A DNA stretch of 48,399 nucleotides from a virus. Numbering within the stretch: the first letter of the stretch is position 1; the number at the start of each line of letters is the position of its first letter. Location: the IMG/VR virus record IMGVR_UViG_3300023184_007092, positions 1-48,399 of that record. One strand, 5' to 3'. The notes under the pieces were generated by a model. That model saw only the letters and a program-made list of their open reading frames with translations, did no database searches and had not been told where the DNA came from. The position numbers were made by a program, and so were the translations under genes. Below are positions 8,590 to 15,631 of the stretch, piece after piece.

Positions 8590-9226
8590 AATTTTTAAAA
8601 TTTTCAAGGGACAAAGAATTAAACAAATCAGATCTTCTTTGGTTCTTTGTCATGGTTATTTTGGTTTCAGCACCTTTATTAAGTGCACGGGAAACACCAT
8701 TTCTAATATATTTTCCGTCAGTATAATCTACCGAGGAACCCCCGCATCCTAATATCTCTATACTTATTTTTTCTTTGAACAAAGGAAGTATCTCATATTT
8801 TAATACATCGTGATCGAGATCTACATCATTTACAGAAATCTTAGAATTACATATTTCTGAAAATCTAGAAAATAATTCTAGATTCCTCTCGTTGTATTTT
8901 ATACCAAGTGGGGATGCCTTTATTCCATGAAGATCTCCTGTATGTGATGCAGCTAATATATCGAATTTCCAATTTTTCATACAATCTGTATATCCCAATA
9001 AATTAGTATCAGCATCTATCCATATAATATCTTCCTTTATTTCATTTAGCTTATCCAATATAAATTTTGGTTTCCTGAGTGTATTTTTCCAATAATACCC
9101 AGTATCCTGAATCCTGTCCATTATAATCTTACCCCCTAGTATTTCTATTTGAGAAACTAGTTTTTCTGCACATCCAATATAATAAGGTGAGCCTGTATGG
9201 TAAGAAACAAATATAGGATTACTCAT
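8582..9226 (-). CDS. GT-A nucleotide-sugar transferase-like protein (paralogue 2 of 3)
   Basis: The preferred start is ATG at 9226 (MSNPIFVSYHTGSPYY), overlapping the upstream stop by 8 nt (ATGAGTAA); the longer frame to 9235 would use TTG. The core RKPKFILDKLNEIKEDIIWIDADTNLL contains the WIDADT metal-binding motif, and VNDVDLDHDVLKYEILPLF matches the VERGECELDHDALKHSILPYY segment of the gene at 7777-8589, which shows clear common descent. It is a soluble enzyme without membrane segments. Reaction and acceptor are unknown. Confidence 0.7.
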   Translation of the reverse strand: MSNPIFVSYHTGSPYYIGCAEKLVSQIEILGGKIIMDRIQDTGYYWKNTLRKPKFILDKLNEIKEDIIWIDADTNLLGYTDCMKNWKFDILAASHTGDLHGIKASPLGIKYNERNLELFSRFSEICNSKISVNDVDLDHDVLKYEILPLFKEKISIEILGCGGSSVDYTDGKYIRNGVSRALNKGAETKITMTKNQRRSDLFNSLSLENFKNYE

Positions 9227-9956
9227 AAATTCCAAGTTTTATAAAAAGTGTTTTACAAATTTCTAAATTAGATGTCAGTGGTCTTGGCAAATGACAATCT
9301 ATATATTCCCATGCGTTATAGTCAGTTTTTGGCCAGATTGCTTTATCTAATCTCTTAGTAGCATATTTTTCTTCTATCCATCCTCTATCTAAATGTCTGA
9401 TCCTAACATTATGTTTTTTTAATGTTTGATTATAAAAGAACTTCTGGTCTGTACCAAATCTTAAATTCTTTTTAATAAGTCTTCTGAAAAATTGTTTATG
9501 GTCTTCATCTCGAAGCTCTAATAGATCAATAAAAGATTGCGGATCGCCTGCCAGATAACACATAGGATATTGAGGATTGGTCCTGTACCACCTGTAATTT
9601 ATAACGTCAGAACTATAAGAAACTATTCCTTTGTCCTCTATTTTAGCAGCTCCCTCTTTATAATAATCTCCAGATATTGGGAGCATATCCATATCAGAAA
9701 TAATAAATGGACCATCTAAAAGCTTTGCAGCCCAAAATCTAATACATTGTGCTTGTTGTGATATTTCCCATTCAGGAATAGATTCTAAATATATTGTTCT
9801 GCCACATTCTGCCACATTATCTGGTGGCGGAGCTGAATCTATATACAAAAGAACAGGTTCTATTCCGATCTTCTGCCACATTTTTGCCACATAGGGCCAA
9901 AAATCTAGATATTCTTTATTGGAATTAGAACTGACTACTGCATACTTTAATTGCAT
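9219..9956 (-). CDS. Glycosyltransferase-like protein, paralogue of the partial gene at 1-648
   Basis: 245 residues. N-terminal KYAVVSSNSNKEYLDFWPYVAKMWQKIG resembles the partial protein at the left edge, and LDGPFIISDMDMLPISGDYY carries the DxD triad. FGTDQKFFYNQTLKKH and HLDRGWIEEKY lie where GT-A enzymes bind the acceptor. Two members of this type at opposite ends of the same cassette suggest successive sugar additions by duplicated enzymes. The start is the first gene after a 1-nt gap from the gene at 9958. Confidence 0.7.
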   Translation of the reverse strand: MQLKYAVVSSNSNKEYLDFWPYVAKMWQKIGIEPVLLYIDSAPPPDNVAECGRTIYLESIPEWEISQQAQCIRFWAAKLLDGPFIISDMDMLPISGDYYKEGAAKIEDKGIVSYSSDVINYRWYRTNPQYPMCYLAGDPQSFIDLLELRDEDHKQFFRRLIKKNLRFGTDQKFFYNQTLKKHNVRIRHLDRGWIEEKYATKRLDKAIWPKTDYNAWEYIDCHLPRPLTSNLEICKTLFIKLGIYE

Positions 9957-9957
9957 T

Positions 9958-10581
9958 CTATCTTTTTCTAATTATACCTCTAGATTCTAAATTATTTCGA
10001 TGTACGTTCCTTGATTCTTGATAATGCTCTATTACAGGACGAAGTCCCGGGTACATTGTTCTGGTGTGGTCAAAAATATAAGTGTATTCCGGAGGTAAAT
10101 TGTAATACACTAAATCCTTAAACTCCCTATGCGAGGTTTGCATATTTTTTTGTTCCCATGTCTCAGGCTTCATTCTTTCAGCAGGGACGGATTCATTTAT
10201 TTGGATCCATCTATCAACAAAGGCTTTAACCTTATCGTTGTTCTTTAGAAATATCGTACCAGATAAGGCTTCATCCTTTCTCCATCGGAAGTCTTCTGTT
10301 CTGTATGCAAGATCACAACTTAATGTATCAATAAGACTTGGGTAGTTCTTAAATACTGCGTCCACATCAACATAGAGAAGATCTAGATTTCTGTCGTTTA
10401 GACATTTCTTAATAAAATAAGCTTTGTAGTGTGTATTCTTCTCCCATGAACCCTGATCTTTAATTGGTTCTAAATAATGGGGTAATCCAAAGTCTTGAAG
10501 CGATTTTTTTAACTTCTCTGCTAAGACTTGGTAAGAAGTGTTTTCTGTGTAATATGCGATGACTAAAAATTGGGGGCTCAT
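9958..10581 (-). CDS. GT-A nucleotide-sugar transferase-like protein (paralogue 3 of 3), first gene of the cassette
   Basis: 207 residues. PIKDQGSWEKNTHYKAYFIKKCL and LDLLYVDVDAVFKNYPSLI match the two paralogues downstream, with DVD as the metal-binding motif; LAYRTEDFRWRKDEALSGTIFLKNN follows as in nucleotide-diphospho-sugar transferases. It is the most upstream gene of the 15-gene minus-strand cassette, so the cassette promoter should lie in the 160-nt divergent gap to its right. No host-type TAnnTTTG box is obvious there on the minus strand. Confidence 0.7.
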   Translation of the reverse strand: MSPQFLVIAYYTENTSYQVLAEKLKKSLQDFGLPHYLEPIKDQGSWEKNTHYKAYFIKKCLNDRNLDLLYVDVDAVFKNYPSLIDTLSCDLAYRTEDFRWRKDEALSGTIFLKNNDKVKAFVDRWIQINESVPAERMKPETWEQKNMQTSHREFKDLVYYNLPPEYTYIFDHTRTMYPGLRPVIEHYQESRNVHRNNLESRGIIRKR

Positions 10582-10705
10582 AGGAATACTATATTATATG
10601 AATCATAGCCCGGGATTTACAAGATAAATATTTTAGTCCCTGTTTGCAGGTAAGTTTCATGTTAGAAAAAAATATTTCTACAAGTCGAATAATTTCCGGA
10701 CTTAC

Positions 10706-10714
10706 TATATATAA
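10706..10714 (+). promoter_or_regulatory. Candidate late-type promoter box (TATATATAA)
   Basis: The box lies 27 nt before the ATG at 10742 in the divergent gap 10582-10741. It matches the (G/A)ATATATA(A/G/C) element found before ten other genes of the window. TATATA is nearly palindromic, so it might also serve the minus-strand glycan cassette that starts at 10581. No other gene or structure was found in this gap. Confidence 0.45.
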
Positions 10715-10741
10715 GTTTAATGAATACTTAAATTCACAAAG

Positions 10742-11452
10742 ATGATTAAACCCTATTGGTTTCTAGATTCTCCTATTGACGCCGAGCATAAGTACTACAT
10801 TCTTATGGACTTTCTTGTAAAAGTAAAAAACAAAATGAACAAGAAAGGATTTGAAAAAGCATATAAAGAATTATTATGCTTAAGAAAGGATCTAGAAAGT
10901 TTTGATAAAAATACCGAATTCACACAAAGAACTGTTATGAGTATGACAGATTCTGAAAAAAATACGTTTTACAACCTATTAGATAAAAATCTAGACAGTA
11001 TAGAAGAGATTACAAAAATTGTAAAAAATTCAATAGAGGTTATAGATAAATTTATAGACGAAAACAAAGATGCACAGGAAAAATATAACTCACTGGTCGA
11101 AGTTGAAAGCTATTGTCAAAGATACAATCTTTGGGACCAAGGATTTCTTATTGTAAGAAAAAAGGAGGAAAAATTTATGAAGGTGTTTAGTTGGTTTTTT
11201 TCTATGATAAAAGTAGAGGATAAAGAAAAAGTAGCTTTACTAATGACAGAAATGCTAGATCCTAGATGTGAAACAACAGCAGAAATTAAATCAATAAAGT
11301 CTTTTTTAGAAACTAATATAAAAGATTTTTCTGAAAAATTCGATTGTTTATTAATAGCAGATGTAAATAAAGGTGTAGATCTAGAAGTTGGAACTGAAAT
11401 AGGGAAGGAGAAATCTATAGAGATTATTCTACGAAATTTTAAAAATGCTTAA
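10742..11452 (+). CDS. Hypothetical coiled-coil protein
   Basis: 236 residues, not recognised. It is rich in Lys, Glu and Asp, with long predicted helices at about 20-60 and 75-130 (heptad-like EEITKIVKNSIEVIDKFIDEN) and a Trp-rich patch FMKVFSWFFSMIKV near 145-160. No signal peptide or clear transmembrane segment. It is alone on the plus strand between the glycan cassette and a minus-strand pair, and its stop overlaps the stop of the next gene by 4 nt in a convergent arrangement. It lacks the capsid-targeting-like N-terminus of its neighbours. Confidence 0.7.
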   Translation: MIKPYWFLDSPIDAEHKYYILMDFLVKVKNKMNKKGFEKAYKELLCLRKDLESFDKNTEFTQRTVMSMTDSEKNTFYNLLDKNLDSIEEITKIVKNSIEVIDKFIDENKDAQEKYNSLVEVESYCQRYNLWDQGFLIVRKKEEKFMKVFSWFFSMIKVEDKEKVALLMTEMLDPRCETTAEIKSIKSFLETNIKDFSEKFDCLLIADVNKGVDLEVGTEIGKEKSIEIILRNFKNA

Positions 11453-12006
11453 ATTATACCTTTTGCTTTTATTAGAGATTTTAGCTCCTCACTTTCCTCT
11501 TGAGTAAATTCGTATCTCTCAAATGGAAATTTAGTTGTTTCGTATATAACAACCTTTTCTTTTCCTCTTGAATCCTCTGTAACAACCTCTATTTTCGTTC
11601 CTTTTTTGTTTATATAGAAATCTGCTCCTGATCCGTCTTTCATTATTTTATTTCTTATAAACAATAAAGCACCACCAGGCATTGTTAATTCTGGTTCATA
11701 TTCACCAGCATCTATGATTCTTTCTATTTCTGGAATTATATCAGTAATAAGAGAAAATGGCTTATCTCCTAATTCATCTATTTTAGATATTCCTATATTT
11801 TGTACAAGGAAAGAAGTAATTTCATTTTTAAGCTCTGGCTTTTCAACAAAAATAGATTCTAAGTCAGAAACAAAGCTTTTACTTGTGTATCCGTATCTAG
11901 GATCATTAGAAGTATATTTAAAGGGAATTTTATAGGAAATACCCATGTTTCCTGCAGCAGAGCTTTCGTTTACTACGAAATCATTAAAGCTTCTAATATT
12001 TTTCAT
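11449..12006 (-). CDS. Hypothetical protein with capsid-targeting-like N-terminus
   Basis: 185 residues beginning MKNIRSFNDFVVNESSAAG. The segment SFNDFVVNE|S resembles the T4 internal-protein leader YQEFIAE|A, which is cut by the prohead protease after Glu; here the cut would follow E14. The rest (ISYKIPFKYTSNDPRYGY, then an acid/basic C-terminal part with TMPGGALLFIRNK) is not recognised. It is coupled by a 4-nt overlap to the gene at 12003-12413. I infer that it is a head-packaged or prohead protein. Confidence 0.65.
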   Translation of the reverse strand: MKNIRSFNDFVVNESSAAGNMGISYKIPFKYTSNDPRYGYTSKSFVSDLESIFVEKPELKNEITSFLVQNIGISKIDELGDKPFSLITDIIPEIERIIDAGEYEPELTMPGGALLFIRNKIMKDGSGADFYINKKGTKIEVVTEDSRGKEKVVIYETTKFPFERYEFTQEESEELKSLIKAKGII

Positions 12007-12413
12007 AATCCTCTTGTTGTTGTAATTTTTTTCCTGTCTTCAAATGACATAGCTCTAATTCTATATAGATCCTTTCCTATTTTGTTAATAGAGTCTTTAG
12101 GAAATGTATCCATATTTGGTTCCTGTTGATTTGAGGATCTAGCAGGCCTACAGTCAATATATCCTTCAGAATTCTTAAGTATTATAAAAGCCCCATTTTT
12201 ACTAGAAAGTATAACATCACCATCTGATGTTGTAAAATCCTCCCATATAGGATCTCTATAATTAATTCCTTTTTTATTAGCAGGTTCTGTGTATCCAGAT
12301 AGAATTTCTATCTTGAACGGGGTTATAACTTCGTAACAAGATCCATCTGAATCCAACCCATATTTAGTGGGGAAGTTTTTTTCAAAATTATCTATTTTTA
12401 GAATCCTTTCCAT
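12003..12413 (-). CDS. Small hypothetical protein
   Basis: 136 residues, not recognised. The N-terminus MERILKIDNFEKNFPTK has the I..x.F..F spacing of the leader seen in neighbours but no NE(S/G) cut site. The middle has GDVILSSKNGAFIILKNSEGYIDCRPARS, which looks like a small beta-rich domain. A GATATATAG box lies only 7 nt before its ATG, so any late transcript would have almost no leader. It precedes and overlaps the gene at 11449 by 4 nt. Confidence 0.65.
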   Translation of the reverse strand: MERILKIDNFEKNFPTKYGLDSDGSCYEVITPFKIEILSGYTEPANKKGINYRDPIWEDFTTSDGDVILSSKNGAFIILKNSEGYIDCRPARSSNQQEPNMDTFPKDSINKIGKDLYRIRAMSFEDRKKITTTRGL

Positions 12414-12420
12414 TTGTAAT

Positions 12421-12429
12421 CTATATATC
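12421..12429 (-). promoter_or_regulatory. Candidate late promoter box (GATATATAG)
   Basis: On the minus strand the sequence CGATATATAGATTA precedes the ATG at 12413, and the identical 14 bases precede the RimK-like gene at 14147 on the other strand. In the T4 model the start of transcription would be about six bases after the box, which gives a leader of roughly 3 nt. Confidence 0.55.
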
Positions 12430-12448
12430 GGATTTTAGTAGATAAAGT

Positions 12449-12457
12449 GATATATAG
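12449..12457 (+). promoter_or_regulatory. Candidate late promoter box (GATATATAG)
   Basis: It precedes the ATG at 12475 by 17 nt and stands back to back with the minus-strand box at 12421-12429, making a compact divergent promoter pair between two genes with capsid-targeting-like starts. Confidence 0.55.
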
Positions 12458-12474
12458 AATAAAAGTAAGCTGAT

Positions 12475-13185
12475 ATGATATACAGATACTCACAATTTGT
12501 TAATGAGTCAAACAATACTCCAGTAAAATCGAATAGAACTGAAGTAGTATCTCTTCTTGAGAATGAATACTTAAGAATGAAAGAAGAAGGTTTAGCAGAA
12601 AATGAAATTAATGAAAACATTTTTTCGTCACTTCTAGGATCTTTAGGAGGGGGTTTTACTGATACCTTTAAAGATTATATAATCGATTGGGCAGCAGAAA
12701 AACTTGGAATTGAGCCTTATGACGAGCAAGGACAAACTACCTTTTTCTACCAACTAATAAGAAACGTTATCGAAGGCGTTAGTATCACAGAGCTAGGAAG
12801 CTATTTTGGTAAAGGATCTTGTAAAAATTGGGCAAGAGCAATAGTAGAAGGATTAAGTGAAACACTTCAAGAAAGAGGTATAGAATATTTATTACCTAAG
12901 CTTGGTCTTAGAATGGATATGAATACAGGATTAGGTGGTACAATTTCAGCAGGATTAAGAGAAGCTTTAACTAATGCAATAAACAACACAAACTTCATGA
13001 ACAACGTTGAAAAAATGATTGGTGATAAAATTTGTGGTTTTAGTATTGGTGATGTTTTATCTGGTAAAATCTCACAAGGAGACAAACAAAAATTATCAGG
13101 AGAAATAGAAAAAGCAGAAACAAGAGATCCTAATATCTTTGCAAAAGCAATGAAATCTGGATTATCTAATATTCTTCAGTTCTAA
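12475..13185 (+). CDS. Probable head-internal protein with capsid-targeting-like leader
   Basis: 236 residues starting MIYRYSQFVNESNNTP. YSQFVNE|S aligns residue for residue with the T4 internal-protein leader YQEFIAE|A, so I expect cleavage after E11. After a charged linker with a predicted helix (VVSLLENEYLRMKEEGLAE) there is a glycine-rich amphipathic region (FSSLLGSLGGGFTDTFKDYIIDWAAEKLG) and further helical segments up to the C-terminus. Function not recognised. It is the first of four plus-strand genes that may be one late operon. Confidence 0.7.
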   Translation: MIYRYSQFVNESNNTPVKSNRTEVVSLLENEYLRMKEEGLAENEINENIFSSLLGSLGGGFTDTFKDYIIDWAAEKLGIEPYDEQGQTTFFYQLIRNVIEGVSITELGSYFGKGSCKNWARAIVEGLSETLQERGIEYLLPKLGLRMDMNTGLGGTISAGLREALTNAINNTNFMNNVEKMIGDKICGFSIGDVLSGKISQGDKQKLSGEIEKAETRDPNIFAKAMKSGLSNILQF

Positions 13186-13199
13186 ATAAAATATAAAAA

Positions 13200-13451
13200 A
13201 TGAACCAGAAAGACGTAAAAAAAAGAGAAATTCTTAACTATAAGGATTTTATGAAAGTTGCTAAAGATCCTTGGAACCCTGATAACTTCAGTAAAGAGGA
13301 CAGAACAGGATTTCATAAAATGACTCCGGAGCCTGCATATTCCTATGTTGGTTTTCAGGATCCAATTTTTAAAGGAGTTTCTAAAATAGATGTACCAGGA
13401 TACGGAGCTACTGAATCAGGAAGCGCTCAATCTATTGGTTTAACAGAGTAA
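13200..13451 (+). CDS. Small hypothetical protein with leader-like motif
   Basis: 83 residues. After a basic start (MNQKDVKKRE) comes ILNYKDFMKVAKD, which has the (I/L)xx(F/Y)xxF spacing of the leader motif. The remainder is Pro/Gly-rich (DPWNPDNF, HKMTPEPAYSYVGFQDPIF) with no predicted long helix. It lies 14 nt after the preceding gene and 12 nt before the acidic protein, so it is probably co-transcribed with both. No known family. Confidence 0.6.
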   Translation: MNQKDVKKREILNYKDFMKVAKDPWNPDNFSKEDRTGFHKMTPEPAYSYVGFQDPIFKGVSKIDVPGYGATESGSAQSIGLTE

Positions 13452-13459
13452 AATATATA
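13452..13459 (+). promoter_or_regulatory. Candidate late promoter box (AATATATA)
   Basis: The box ends 4 nt before the ATG of the acidic repeat protein at 13464. If used as in T4, the transcript would begin at or within the start codon, so either the mRNA is leaderless or the box is fortuitous in AT-rich sequence. Confidence 0.35.
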
Positions 13460-13463
13460 CAAA

Positions 13464-14081
13464 ATGGAAAAAAAGATATTATCATTCGAGGAGTTTAGCT
13501 CTAGAAAATCTCAACAAATACCAGAAGATAAAGAATTCTGGAAAGATATGGAAGTAGAAGAGGAAGAAGAAACTGAGGACGAGGAAGAAACTGAGGACGA
13601 GGACGAGGAGGAAAAGACTGTATCTAAAAAAGAATCTGAAGAAGAAACTGAAGAAGAATCTGAGGACGAAGAAGAATCTGAAGAAGAAACTGAGGACGAG
13701 GAAGAATCTGAAGAAGAAACTGAGGACGAAGAAGAATCTGAGGACGAAGAAGAATCTGAGGACGAAGAAGAATCTGAGGACGAAGAAGAATCTGAGGAAG
13801 AATCTGAGGAAGAATCTGAGGAAGAATCTGAGGATGAGGAAGAAACTGGGGAAGAATCCGAGGACGAGGAAGAAACTGAAGAAGAAGATGACGAGGAAGA
13901 ATCTGAAGAAAACGTTTACCTGGATGTTCCTGCAGATAACGGTGATACAGAGAATCAGGAAGAGGATGATGATAAAGAAGCTGAAGACGACGATGTCGAA
14001 GATGAGGATGAATCTGATTTAGAGGACGAAAAAACTGAAGAAACCCAAAGAGTTATAAGATTTGATAATTTTTTTAACTAA
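13464..14081 (+). CDS. Highly acidic Glu/Asp/Ser/Thr repeat protein, possible prohead core protein
   Basis: 205 residues. The start MEKKILSFEEFSSRKSQ carries the leader-like ILSFEEF motif. Residues about 29-150 are almost entirely E, D, S and T in a short repeat (variants of EESEDE and EEETEDE), and the end is VIRFDNFFN. Such extreme acidity recalls T4 gp67 (Pip), a prohead core protein with an acidic C-terminal half, so a role in the head core is the best guess. Alternatives are a substrate of the neighbouring RimK-type ligase or a DNA mimic. It ends before a strong terminator. Confidence 0.75.
   Translation: MEKKILSFEEFSSRKSQQIPEDKEFWKDMEVEEEEETEDEEETEDEDEEEKTVSKKESEEETEEESEDEEESEEETEDEEESEEETEDEEESEDEEESEDEEESEDEEESEEESEEESEEESEDEEETGEESEDEEETEEEDDEEESEENVYLDVPADNGDTENQEEDDDKEAEDDDVEDEDESDLEDEKTEETQRVIRFDNFFN
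13555..13900 (+). repeat. Degenerate 15-nt tandem repeat within the acidic gene
   Basis: Units like GAAGAATCTGAGGAC and GAAGAAACTGAGGAC recur many times, with nearly identical adjacent copies from about 13730 to 13860. The in-frame unit codes E-E-S/T-E-D. Tandem identity at the DNA level points to recent expansion by slippage or recombination, so copy number probably varies between isolates. Confidence 0.85.
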
Positions 14082-14097
14082 ATAAAATACAAATACC

Positions 14098-14124
14098 AAG
14101 CCTAGATAATTTCTAGGCTTTTTT
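14098..14124 (+). terminator. Rho-independent terminator after the acidic gene
   Basis: AAGCCTAGA, a 5-nt loop TAATT, and TCTAGGCTT form a perfect 9-bp stem followed at once by TTTT. It lies 17 nt after the stop at 14081 and before the promoter box of the RimK-like gene. Confidence 0.9.
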
Positions 14125-14134
14125 GTGTTTCGTC

Positions 14135-14143
14135 GATATATAG
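14135..14143 (+). promoter_or_regulatory. Candidate late promoter box (GATATATAG)
   Basis: It is placed between the terminator and the ATG at 14147, with only 3 nt (ATT) between box and start codon. It shares CGATATATAGATTA with the element at 12421-12429. The short distance implies a nearly leaderless transcript. Confidence 0.55.
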
Positions 14144-14146
14144 ATT

Positions 14147-15631
14147 ATGGAAGATGCTTTACTAGAAAAATTTATTTTCAAAGGCGTAAAGGGAAAAGAA
14201 AGACCTTTAACTGTAGTTATTTTAACTACAAAGTTGGGTAAGAGTTTAAAAAATGCGCCAACTACAGAGAAGATAACTAAAATATGCGAAGAACGTGGAG
14301 TTAAGTGCATAATCGTTGATACCGAAAAAGGATCAATACAAAAAACTCCTAAAGGAACTTTCCTTATATCCAGCAGAGGTGATAAGCAGCAAGAAATTTA
14401 TTTAGATAGAACAATAGTTCTAACAAGAAGATCTTCTATTAAAAATAATGCAGCAAAGGGGTTTTTTAAGAAAATGGAGGATTTAGGCTTCCCTTGTGTA
14501 AACTCATATGATTCTGTTATAATATGTGAGGATAAACTCCAAACTACTAGAAAATTACAACTTAATAATATACCTGTACCAAAAACATCACTTATATCTT
14601 CTGAAGCTGATATTGACAAAGCAGTTGAAGATGTTGGAGGTAAATACCCTGTAGTTTGTAAATTCCTTTCCGGAACTAAAGGTATTGGTGTATTTATGAT
14701 CGATTCAAGACCTTCTCTAGTTTCTACACTACAAGCTCTTTGGCACTTAGCTCCTGAAACTGAAATAGTTTTACAGGAAAAAATTGATGCTGAATATGAC
14801 CTTAGAATACACGTAGTTGCTGAATCTGATGGTATGTCTGGTAGAGAGTACAAAGTCATCGCAGCGATGAAAAGAATTAAGATTGAAGGCGATTTTAGAA
14901 CTAACTTCTCACTAGGTGGAGACACAGAAACAGTAGAACTTCCTAAAGAGATAGAAAAAATTGCCATTGAGTCAGCAAAAGCTACTGGATGTCTATGGTG
15001 TGGTGTTGATATTATAGTAGATAAAGCAAACGAATCTCCATATGTACTAGAAGTTAACGCATCTCCGGGTACAACAGGCATAGAGAAAACTACAGAAATT
15101 CCTGTTACTGATCTTATATTAGACTTTTTATTAGATAGAAAAAACTGGGTTAAACCTAAAAAGGTTACAGGATTTAGGGAATTAGTTACCGTTCCTGGAG
15201 TTGGTACATTTGTTGGAAAACTTGATACTGGAAACGGAGCATCGTCTTGCTCTTTACACGCAGATTCAATTGAAGAAGCTGATGGACAAGTAAATTGGAC
15301 ATTGGGCAATCAGCAGTTTACTAATAAAATCGTAGGACAATCAAAAGCAGAGGTTGGCGAAAAAATTCACCACAGAGCAGTAGTAAATCTTGATATCGAA
15401 TTTAATGGTATAGTTTATAGAAAAGTTAAATTCTCCCTTGTTGATCGAACAGAAAAAAGCACTCCTCTTTTATTAAATAGAGATTTCTTAAGTTCAGCGG
15501 GTTTAATAGTAGATCCATCGGAGGACTTTGTAATTACTGATAGACCGGAAGGATATTCACCAAAAGATGCTAAAGGAGATCCTATAGCAGGTGTTGAAAT
15601 TGTTTTAGGCGGTAATGCCCCTAAGATATAA
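14147..15631 (+). CDS. RimK-type ATP-grasp ligase fused to a RimB-like (retropepsin-fold) domain
   Basis: 494 residues in two domains. Residues about 85-335 are RimK-type: FPCVNSYDSVIICEDK, IPVPKTSL, then the ATP-grasp core with KYPVVCKFLSGTKGIGV and the metal-binding YVLEVNASPGTTGIE. RimK ligases add glutamates to protein S6 or join other amino acids. Residues about 343-475 resemble the ATP-dependent zinc protease/RimB family (PF05618-like): GKLDTGNGASSCSLHAD supplies DTG at 360-362 and PLLLNRDFLSSAGLIVDPS the LLGRxFL-like block. The joined domains in one phage chain could add and trim peptide tails. It overlaps the convergent asparagine synthetase by 27 nt. Confidence 0.85.
   Translation: MEDALLEKFIFKGVKGKERPLTVVILTTKLGKSLKNAPTTEKITKICEERGVKCIIVDTEKGSIQKTPKGTFLISSRGDKQQEIYLDRTIVLTRRSSIKNNAAKGFFKKMEDLGFPCVNSYDSVIICEDKLQTTRKLQLNNIPVPKTSLISSEADIDKAVEDVGGKYPVVCKFLSGTKGIGVFMIDSRPSLVSTLQALWHLAPETEIVLQEKIDAEYDLRIHVVAESDGMSGREYKVIAAMKRIKIEGDFRTNFSLGGDTETVELPKEIEKIAIESAKATGCLWCGVDIIVDKANESPYVLEVNASPGTTGIEKTTEIPVTDLILDFLLDRKNWVKPKKVTGFRELVTVPGVGTFVGKLDTGNGASSCSLHADSIEEADGQVNWTLGNQQFTNKIVGQSKAEVGEKIHHRAVVNLDIEFNGIVYRKVKFSLVDRTEKSTPLLLNRDFLSSAGLIVDPSEDFVITDRPEGYSPKDAKGDPIAGVEIVLGGNAPKI

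Noticed and set aside
8590-9235. Longer versions of the two transferases beginning at 8607 and 9235
   Set aside because: Both would need TTG starts and longer overlaps, while ATG codons at 8589 and 9226 give the recurrent ATGAGTAA overlap.
10582-10741. Search for a tRNA or small gene in the divergent gap
   Set aside because: No cloverleaf and no open frame of useful length were seen; only a promoter box is reported.
13834-14022. Lys/Arg-rich 62-codon frame
   Set aside because: It is a shifted reading of the acidic repeat gene and has no features of its own.
14398-15309. 303-codon open frame on the minus strand
   Set aside because: It lies wholly opposite the RimK-type gene, whose domains and motifs are clear; composition is that of an antisense shadow.
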